Assembly: GCA_964364745.1 (NCBI GenBank)
Contig: CAYINJ010000043.1
Coordinates: 1-5,527 of the forward strand
DNA: 5,527 bases
Direction of reading: 5' to 3'
Origin: CAYINJ01 sp964364745
Lineage (GTDB): Bacteria > Patescibacteriota > Patescibacteriia > JACRDY01
Part shown: positions 1 to 5,527 of the stretch, piece after piece
Position numbering within the stretch: position 1 is the stretch's first letter
How the letters are laid out: each line of letters begins with the position of its first letter
The notes under the pieces: model-generated
The model's database searches: none
Seen by the model: the letters and a program-made list of their open reading frames with translations, nothing else
What the model was told of the DNA's origin: nothing
Program-made: the position numbers and the translations under genes

Positions 1-689
1 CCCACTGACTTTTTCAAGTAGTTTGCTTTTGGCAATGTCAGGTAGTAAAAATCTCGATCCGTACTGTTGGGGAAGAAGATAATGGCGTGCGGGGAATCGG
101 GGTTTGATTCCTTTAAGATATTGAATGGTGTTGGCGCGGGGTAAGTTTTCAACATTCCGCTTAAACACCCAACCTCTTCAAAGATAATCGCCTCAACATC
201 ATCTAAGTTCACATGAGGTAAGCGCATTTCATCTTTGGGGGTAAAAGTAGCTGGGCAGGTGTTGCTCTCTTTATCCGAAAATATCCGGACATCACCGGTC
301 TTCACCCAGCTAAAATCAGTTACATCATACTCCTGCACGAATCCGCTCCAACCGGGGGGATCACACAACGGCGTTGTTGCATCGCCATCATATTCATATG
401 CCCGAGTATCAGGGTTATCACCACAAGCGACAAAGTAGGGAGTATCGTCGACCGACCAACCACGCCACATTGGCCCAGTATTATCACATTTTGAAGATGA
501 AGCATCCCAAGTATACACATCTTCATAATCATTATCGGCCACTTCCGCGCGATCACTCTGATAAGCCGCGATGCTCTGGCGCAGCGGCGCGTTGCCCTTT
601 TCATTTAAGCAGTACCATAGCTCCCGCCTTAGCCCTTCGATATTGATGTAGTCCGCTTTTGGGTTAGAATTGAACGCGTCGGCTTCACC
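1..689 (-). other. Protein region: tail with few cysteines running off the window (residues 1613-1841)
   Basis: The downstream tail keeps the frame open to the left edge but has fewer cysteines, at 1639, 1680, 1701, 1721, 1757 and 1787, each at least 20 residues apart. It is acidic and aromatic, e.g. VADNDYEDVYTWDASSSKC (1662-1680), MWRGWSVDDTPYFVAC (1686-1701) and CDPPGWSGFVQEYDVTDFSW (1721-1740). Beyond C1787 it becomes more hydrophobic, with AIIFFPNS (1814-1821) and FYYLTLPKANYL (1826-1837), a mix of beta-strand-like pieces. No transmembrane helix or sorting signal has begun by the edge. No domain is recognised. Confidence 0.45.
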
Positions 690-3600
690 GCGGAGCATAT
701 CCAACGGCATCCAGGTCAAACAGGGGTGTTGGGCCGGATCACCATTGACGGTCAGGTTATTGACCGTTTCCAGACAATACCCTTTCCAGCCCAAATATCG
801 TTGAATTTCCGGTGGTTTGACGCAAACATCGTGATCGCTGGGGGTACGATGACTCACGCTGCTACCTGGATCATAGGTTGGCTGCGGTGGCGGGTTATCC
901 ACATCGCCGTAGTCAACTGGCTGAAGATAGTCCGGCTCTTTGTCTTCGGACATACAGTCAATATCGGTAGCGCACAGATCGCCGATTTTCTTACCCAGGT
1001 CATCAACTTGCGCGCAGATATATTTGGTGCGACTACCTAAGGGACTTTCAGCCGGATCCAACACCGAGTCGCAATCCGAATCCAGGAGGTCAATATCACC
1101 ATCGCTGTCGTTATCATCACCATCATTGCAGGCGGTGGCGGGAATCTTAAACCCTTGGAGATCGTCCCCTTTCATGGCCGAGACAAAGGTGGCGTAGCCG
1201 GCCCCGCCGCTTAAGAGCATTTTTTCATAATGACAATCACACCACTCCTCATCCGAGCCGCAGAAATTAGCGCCGGCAAAGGCCTGGTTGTCTTTGATAC
1301 TATAGGCAAATGGCGCGGATACTTCGGGATAACCGCGACAGGCCTTGTAGGCGAACTGGTTGCCCCGAGTGTTAATGGAGCCAAGAGTATAATCAGGATT
1401 ACTGCCACTGCCTGGATCCAGCCAGCCCAGCCGGTAGTTGTACACCGAGAAGTCACACTGACCCGAGCCGGTACAGTCAGCGTTAGTGAGACATTCTGTC
1501 TCCGCATTATTACTACAGCGACCAACCGTAATTTCTTTTAAGCTCCAGACCGGCCGGAGCGCGGGAATGGCATAACCAGCATAGTCATAGCCCGAAAACC
1601 ACCTCGTCGCTCGATTGAGATATTTATTGACTGTCGTCAGCCCCTCCGCGGGAATCGGATTGCCCGCTTGCAAAATCGCCGCGCCGTATGTTCCCTGTTC
1701 TTTATCAGTCGTCGTACATGGCACACCACGAGTATTACAACCAGTCGGGTCGGCGGGATTGATGTTGACCTCGCCGGCGGCAGGTGCGGCGCCGTAAGCG
1801 AAATCCACCGCTTTGATTCCGGTGCCGTCACAGCGGTAGACCGGTTTTTCCGGATCACCGACATTGGCGATCTTGGAACAGACCCCTGACTGGAGACATA
1901 GTTCGGACTTTTCGCCGGTGTTGGGATCTTGCCACAGCATCCGTTGGGTACAATCCACCCACTCGGCGCAGACCCGATCACGCCGGACCATGAACAAATC
2001 ATTAGTGTCATTGGTGGGGTTATTTAGACAATACCCGGCATCCGCGCCACTGGGCTGGACGCAATTGATCGCCGGCACTTTGCGATCACCCTGGGCCTCG
2101 CTCTTGAGATAAGTCGCGTTGGCCTGACTGGTGGCGGACCGCTGTTGGAGCGTCAGATCGGCATTATAGTCCCAGTCCTGGGTGGCTTGATTCCACTGCA
2201 TCCCAGCCGTCGGGTACTGTCGCCAGTCAACTTGGTTATAATTCATAAACAGCACACAGCCCTCCTTCAGCGACGCGCCCTGGGCACAGTCGTTGCGGCG
2301 CAATGATTCGTCGTCGATATAGTAATAGGTGTTGTCCCCGCTTTGCTGCGCGCTGCCGGTCGGATCGACAAACCGACTGCACCCGTTAAACTCGGGCGTG
2401 CAAAGTTTAGCATCATAGTAGCTGGTCAACGGGCCGTCACTATCACAGGCCACATCGCCGTCGGCATCGATCCGATACCAGCCAACAATGCCGCGACTAC
2501 TGGCGCGGTACTCACAGCCCTGCGGGCCGGGGTCATGGAAATAAATCGGGCTCAAATCGGCCACGCCACCATCGTAAGCCGCGCACCACATGGCATCGCT
2601 ATTACAGAGGTCAGTGTTATACCGATCAGGATTATTTTTGAGATAGACCGTACTGCTGTCATCGGCGGCAAAGGTCACGGCCGGTAATTCGCCGGTTAGC
2701 CCTTCTAAATTATTGAAGTGGTCAATAAATTGCTGGTCGTGCGGGATTTGGCCCAGCGCGACACAGCCCTTATCATCAGCGCCACACTGGAACTCCGGCC
2801 GATTAACCAGATAGGTAAACTGGTCGGCGCCAACCAACATGGGCGTAGTGCCAAACTCGGTGTTTTGGAAATCCTGCGGCGTATCCGTGGTGCGAGTATA
2901 GTCACAGCTTGGCTCACCGACGTTGACCGTGCAGGCCTGGAGGTTGTTTTCGATACACGTACAGCCGTTGGGATCGGCACAGGAAACTGATAACGTACAG
3001 GTATCAGAGAATAGCTGGCTCCAGGGTGAAGCCGAATTTTGCGTATCAATCAGGGCTTCACAGCCGATGGCTGATTCTTGGCACAAGCGAGTAAATGACC
3101 GAATCGAGCGGAGTTGATTACTGCCATCGCGGTAGGCCTCACAGCCGAGCATGAATTGCGGCGCCGGCGCGCCGGACTGGTTTTGGTCACACTGGGCCGG
3201 GGTTGACCAGCTGTCCGCGATCAAGAAATGGGTATCGGTCACCTGTTGCAGCGTGACGTTGTCGATATAGAAGATCGGGCCGTTGCTGGCGTTAAACTCC
3301 AGCCAGACCTTGGTCACGGTGTCGGCGGGGGTTTGCTTCGGGACATCACCGAAAAACACCGGGCCGAAGCGGTACTGGCGCCAGTCGTTAGTCGCCGGGA
3401 CATTATTGATATCAGCACTGTTGAAAACAAAGGTGGCGTCGTTGTTGGCCGGCAGGTAGGTATATGAGCCACTGGTACCATTTAACTCAAACCAGAAGAA
3501 TGTTTTTAACACTTCCGCCTGGGCCGTACTCTTGGCCCAAAACGACACGACGTATGGCTGGCTGGGCGTCAATTGATCAATCGACAGCTGGCGCTTGGCT

Positions 3601-5527
3601 AGCGTGGCCGTGCCGCCTAACGAAGCGTGGCTGGAACGCAAGGAGTGACCACCGACCGAATAGTTTTCACCGACCACCGTGGGCTGGTTACTATCAGCGC
3701 TAACCCAGTTAGCGGCTTGTTCGCCCACCGTGTCACCGTCAAACCCATCGGCAAATAAAGTCAGGCTGGCGCCGGCGCGATTACCGCGGTATTCACGACA
3801 GCCGGGTTGGTTACAACTAACACTGGCTTCGCTGGTCCCCCAGTAACGACACTGGCCGTTGAAGTTATCCCACCGGGCAGCGGCGTTGCTGACCGCTGAC
3901 GTCACCAGTGACGAGCAAGTGTTTTCTTCAAGGTTGTAACAAAAGCCGTTATAAGACACCCCGCCGAAACTATTGCAAGCCGCCGCGGGAATGACGACAC
4001 CTTGATCGCTGGGCTGCCCGTCAATGATCGCCACCGCCTGACACTGGGTATACAGGCCGCCGGATTCCGAACAGTCAGCATTGACCACGCCAGTGGTCAC
4101 ATCGCGACCAACCCCGCCGGTCAAGCGATAGGGGTGGCACTGGTTGCTGGCTAACACCGTGTCGGTCAACACGCGATAGGAAATCTCGCCGGCGGCGGAA
4201 TAAAATTGTTTGCAGCTGGGGGTAATGGTCGCGTCATAGTTCGGATCGCCCGGGTTAGCGCCAAAATATTCTTGGCAATCTTTGGTCGTCGGTGCTGGTG
4301 AAGCGTCGAGGTCTGGAATCTCTTTGACGACGAATGGCACATCCACGGTCGAGTTCGGATCACGTTTCAAACGATAAAGCTTCAACTGATACCCCACTTG
4401 CTCGCTCCCCTCCCAAGTGTAAAATGATCGACTGTCATCGCTTTGGTCTTCGGTCTGACAGCGGCGCAGGAACGAGTAATCCTCGATGCCTTCGCCGCCA
4501 CCGGCGACCGTATCAAGATTGGTAAACTCCTGACAACCAACATTGCCAGCCGAACATTGTTGGCCGGTGCTGGCGATTAAGTATAATGGGAAACGGGGCT
4601 GGACAAAATTGGTGCCCGCTTGTTGATAGGTGCTGTAACCGACACAGGCCTGCGGACAGATATCACCAGCGTTAGCCACTCCCGGGATGACGGTATTGTC
4701 GCGCAACAAGGTGTAGGCCTGACAGCCAACGTCTGGGGCCGTGCAGACCGGCGCGTAGTTGGCGCAGGCGGCCGGCTGGAAGGCCGTGCCATTGCAGCCC
4801 AGATAATCCGGCGCTTGTTTGACATAGGCCTGGTTGACCGAGCCGTAATCGCTATACGGGTGGTCGGTCGCGCCTTCTTCAACTTGGATGGCGTCAAGCA
4901 AACAGCCCGCGCCATCAGCGGTTAATTCTAACGGGATGATTGTTTGGCTGCTGGCCGTGGGGAAAGTGTAAGTCAAGCTGTACCGCCGCCAGGCCGGCAT
5001 ATCGTTGGCCTGCCAGTCAGCGATGTCGGTGCCGGGGGCCAATAAATCAGTAATTTGCTGCTGAACGGCGTCAAAAGCAATCGCCGTGTTGACATCACAC
5101 AATTTGCTGGCAAACGACAGGGTAAAGGTCCGACTGCCCACCGCTGAACCGACCAATACGCCGGCCGGCGTGGCCGGGGGGCTGTAGGTCTGGGCCACCG
5201 CGGCACCATCAGTCAACGCCAATGAACTGCCGATGAAGCCGTCAGTGGTGTTCAGCGTCCCGGTACCGCCCGTGATCTCCCAGCCGTAGAAATCGGTCTG
5301 ACCACTGGCCAAGGTGGCGGATTCTTCAAAACTGCCGTTGCGCACCAAGTTGGTGCCGGCATCATAGCTACTGCGGACAAATTCGGTACAACCGACGGCT
5401 TCACTGGTACAGAGTCCGACATTACTGTCGAACAGCGTGCCAAAGTCATCTAAGTCGTCGTTGGCGCCGGAATGCCAAAAGTCGGCCGTCCAGTCGCCGG
5501 CAGTGTCTTGGGTCAAAGCGTATGGCC
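1..5527 (-). CDS. Giant Cys-rich, probably secreted or surface protein; internal fragment, open at both ends
   Basis: One minus-strand frame (first full codon 5525..5523, last 5..3) has no stop in 1841 codons, while the other five frames are cut into pieces of about 124 codons or less. No start is chosen, because characteristic Cys motifs already appear at residues 39-49, close to the upstream edge, so internal Met codons (e.g. M176, M792) are not credible starts. The protein has 75 Cys, 15 of them in Gly-Cys pairs, many at fixed C-x6-C or C-x5-C spacing and none as C-x2-C. This fits an exported protein held together by disulfides. Two carbohydrate-binding-module-like sandwiches (residues 57-226 and 587-763) and an Asp-rich loop (1466-1493) are embedded. 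I saw no transmembrane stretch or signal peptide in this slice; these would lie at the missing ends. Function is not established. Adhesion or an envelope role is inferred. The resemblance to giant Parcubacteria surface proteins is from memory. Coding status is near certain, family assignment moderate. Confidence 0.95.
690..824 (-). other. Protein motif: GYCLE / CLTWMPLD block (residues 1568-1612)
   Basis: This compact block has Cys at 1568, 1584 and 1602 and the strings RYLGWKGYCLE (1576-1586) and PCLTWMPLDMLRGE (1601-1614). It follows a Pro-rich spacer, DNPPPQPTYDPGSS (1543-1556), and another C-x5-C pair of the C-x-T-[DN]-x-D-C form, CATDIDC (1518-1524). The density of Trp, Tyr and Cys suggests a conserved folded core. 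From memory, 'GW-x-GYCLE ... C-L-T-W-x-P-[LV]-D' recurs near the C-terminal part of giant Parcubacteria-type proteins, which would place this window in the later part of the gene. This is unverified. Confidence 0.5.
1047..1130 (-). other. Protein motif: Asp-rich, calcium-loop-like segment (residues 1466-1493)
   Basis: The segment reads CNDGDDNDSDGDIDLLDSDC (1466-1485) followed by DSVLDPAES (1486-1494). Alternating Asp at 1471, 1473, 1475, 1477 and 1479 around G1476 gives a D-x-D-x-D-G pattern like EF-hand, dockerin and thrombospondin type-3 loops. The flanking cysteines match the 'C-x-DG-x-DND-x-DG-x-ID-x-x-D-x-x-C' motif common in bacterial surface proteins. Such loops usually bind Ca2+ and stiffen linkers between domains. 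Calcium binding here is inferred from pattern only. Confidence 0.7.
1233..2063 (-). other. Protein region: Cys-spaced region with C-x5-C motifs (residues 1155-1431)
   Basis: This region switches from the Gly-Cys form to C-x5-C pairs: CAEWVDC (1186-1192), CLQSGVC (1210-1216), and a triple run through 1337-1357 (C-x7-C-x5-C-x5-C, containing ECLTNADC and GSGQC). The last resembles the short 'C-x-T/N-x-x-D-C ... G-x-C' knots of large surface proteins. C-x6-C pairs persist at 1263-1270 and 1422-1429, the latter running into W-C-D-C (1428-1431). Aromatic and Gly-rich stretches lie between, e.g. NKYLNRATRWFSGYDYAGYA (1300-1319) and NYRLGWLDPGSGSNPDY (1363-1379). No catalytic signature or known domain could be named. 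A secreted mosaic with disulfide knots is the best reading. Confidence 0.5.
2247..3191 (-). repeat. Array of diverged Gly-Cys modules (protein-level repeat, residues 779-1093)
   Basis: After the second sandwich come closely spaced short modules of the form C-x5-G-C-x-x-[FYL]. These are LGCEAY (793-798), CQESAIGCEAL (815-825), CGADDKGCVAL (914-924), CNSDAMWCAAY (974-984, Trp replacing Gly), CTPEFNGCSRF (1042-1052), and the longer-spaced CAQGASLKEGCVLF (1080-1093). Between them lie CADPNGCTC (849-857), C865, C874 and PQGCEYR (1001-1007). The segment IDADGDVACDSDG (1019-1031) is Asp-rich and could bind a metal ion. The same module also occurs upstream at residues 39-49, 261-271 and 324-334. The repeats are strongly diverged and I saw no matching DNA-level direct repeats, so they are old. 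Paired cysteines probably form local disulfides in an extracellular stalk or mosaic. Confidence 0.65.
3237..3767 (-). other. Protein domain: cysteine-free CBM-like beta-sandwich 2 (residues 587-763)
   Basis: Residues 577-778 contain no cysteine, the longest such gap in the window, and they hold a coherent sandwich-like pattern. It opens LTLFADGFDGDTVG (588-601) with a nearby W607. It continues with GGHSLRSS (625-632), the 'g-x-x-S-L-r' strand common in CBM-type domains; PYVVSFWAKS (657-666), the typical 'Y-x-[VL]-S-F-W-[AV]-K' core strand; NDWRQYRFGPVFF (713-725), the usual 'W-x-x-[YF]' strand; and it closes on VWLEFNAS (740-747) and IFYIDNVTLQQV (751-762), which matches the family's 'i-y-[IF]-D-[ND]-V-x-L' ending. 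It differs in sequence from the first sandwich, so this is not a recent duplication. The ligand is unknown, and a structural or binding role is equally possible. CBM4/9-like or laminin-G-like are the alternatives; the closing motif favours CBM4/9-like. Confidence 0.7.
3768..4370 (-). other. Protein region: Cys-rich linker between the two sandwiches (residues 386-586)
   Basis: This stretch connects the aromatic block to the second sandwich. It holds cysteines at 417, 438, 463, 485, 495, 517, 529, 537, 559, 571 and 576. Recognisable pieces are CQEYFGANPGDP (417-428), SCKQFY (437-442), ISYRVLTDT (448-456), CHPYRLTGG (463-471), VIPAAACNSFGG (511-522), GFCYNLEENTCSS (527-539), and a shortened Gly-Cys motif, CNQPGCREY (571-579), just before the sandwich. 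Cysteines are spaced 8-61 residues apart. I recognise no named domain. It is probably an extracellular disulfide-bonded module array, in line with the rest of the protein. Confidence 0.5.
4371..4847 (-). other. Protein region: Cys/aromatic block after sandwich 1 (residues 227-385)
   Basis: This block follows the first sandwich directly. Landmarks in order are APDYLGC (238-244), CANYAPVC (254-261), C-x6-GC motif 1 ending GCQAY (261-271), CPQACVGYSTYQQ (290-302), FPLYLIAS (312-319), C-x6-GC motif 2 CSAGNVGCQEFTNLD (324-338), GGGEGIEDY (342-350), and YTWEGSEQVGYQLK (369-382). The cysteine at 356 stands alone. The close packing of Cys, Tyr and Trp with Gly turns suggests a compact disulfide-stabilised unit. 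I recall very similar strings (PDYL-x-C, CVGY, CSA-x-x-VGC-x-EFTNLD, GGEG, TWEGS, GYQLK) recurring in long predicted proteins of Parcubacteria-type bacteria. That would make this a conserved family hallmark, but I cannot confirm it here. No known catalytic motif is visible. Confidence 0.6.
4848..5357 (-). other. Protein domain: carbohydrate-binding-module-like beta-sandwich 1 (residues 57-226)
   Basis: The segment opens with GTNLVRNGSFEE (57-68) followed by FYGWEI (79-84). This is the usual opening of CBM4/9-type and related galactose-binding-like sandwiches (N-x-[IV]-x-NGSFE, then GW). An inner strand TFTLSFASKL (133-142) fits the family's 'y-x-[LF]-x-f' strand. The end, CLLDAIQVEEG (208-218) then HPYSDYG (222-228), matches the typical closing '[FL]-D-x-[IV]-Q-[LV]-E-E-G ... 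Y'. The length of about 170 residues is normal for the fold. It contains only two cysteines, C143 and C208, against a dense Cys background. Sugar binding is possible, but no ligand can be named, and many such domains in large surface proteins are structural. The fold call rests on motif pattern and not on a profile search. Confidence 0.7.

Noticed and set aside
1637..2011. Minus-strand open frame of 124 codons (also 4577-4915, 2705-3049 and 1211-1525)
   Set aside because: It is out of frame with the giant gene on the same strand. Its translation is Arg/Pro/Ser-rich, typical of a shadow frame, while the main frame has coherent Cys and domain motifs across the same bases.
2343..2687. Plus-strand open frame of 114 codons (also others such as 726-1040 and 4620-4925)
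   Set aside because: It lies antisense to the long minus-strand frame. Its composition mirrors the complementary codons, and there is no ribosome-binding context or recognisable motif.
1..5527. Alternative genetic code (TGA read as glycine)
   Set aside because: No TGA, TAA or TAG occurs in the coding frame and all glycines use GGN, so the standard code suffices. This does not exclude a recoded lineage but gives no support for it.
1..5527. GC shift suggesting a mosaic or transferred segment
   Set aside because: Hand-counted 60-base lines vary from about 40% (line 1) to about 77% (line 5161), but low and high lines alternate (line 5041 about 43%, line 4381 about 50%) with no clean boundary. 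It looks like local codon variation.
1..5527. Multihaem cytochrome or metal-cluster protein because of high Cys content
   Set aside because: There is no C-x2-C-H or any C-x2-C motif, so haem-c attachment and common zinc or iron-sulfur sites are absent.
1..5527. Degenerate gene (pseudogene) or frameshifted assembly
   Set aside because: The frame stays open from one edge to the other with motifs in register throughout, and the codon count matches the window length.
1..5527. CRISPR array, insertion sequence, tRNA or rRNA
   Set aside because: No regularly spaced identical DNA repeats, terminal inverted repeats, transposase motifs or RNA signatures were seen. All bases are accounted for by the coding frame.

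Overview
The window is one uninterrupted protein-coding region. Read on the minus strand in the frame whose first full codon is at 5525..5523, there is no TAA, TAG or TGA from edge to edge. That gives 1841 complete codons with two loose bases at each end, and neither the start nor the stop of the gene is inside the window. I translated it by hand, and the codon count closes exactly on the window length, which argues against any frameshift. All other frames are broken into pieces of about 124 codons or less. The window is therefore an internal slice of a giant gene. Residue numbers here are window residues: residue n lies at 5526-3n to 5528-3n.

The protein looks secreted and disulfide-rich. 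It has 75 cysteines (about 4%), often in Gly-Cys pairs, at repeating spacings (C-x6-C nine times, and a C-x5-C form mainly in the C-terminal half). There is not one C-x2-C pair, so zinc-ribbon, iron-sulfur or haem-c readings are unlikely. From N- to C-terminus (right to left on the plus strand) the layout is: a Cys motif; a carbohydrate-binding-module-like beta-sandwich (res 57-226); a Cys/aromatic block with GGEG and YTWEGSE motifs (227-385); a further Cys-rich stretch (386-586); a second, cysteine-free sandwich-like domain (587-763); an array of Cys modules (779-1093); a long Cys-spaced region with C-x5-C motifs (1155-1431); an Asp-rich calcium-loop-like segment (1466-1493); a block with GYCLE and CLTWMPLD motifs (1568-1612); and a tail with few cysteines that runs off the left edge.

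The organism is most likely a bacterium. The combination of a giant intron-free reading frame, Cys-x6-Gly-Cys modules, interleaved CBM-like domains and the YTWEGSE/GYCLE blocks reminds me of very long predicted surface proteins in Parcubacteria-type (Patescibacteria/CPR) genomes. This is memory-based inference and I could not search. The standard code fits: no in-frame TGA occurs, so nothing calls for the TGA=Gly code used by some CPR lineages. A role in surface attachment or in a cell-envelope structure is plausible but unproven.

I see no RNA genes, promoters, terminators, mobile elements or CRISPR repeats, as expected inside a single coding sequence.
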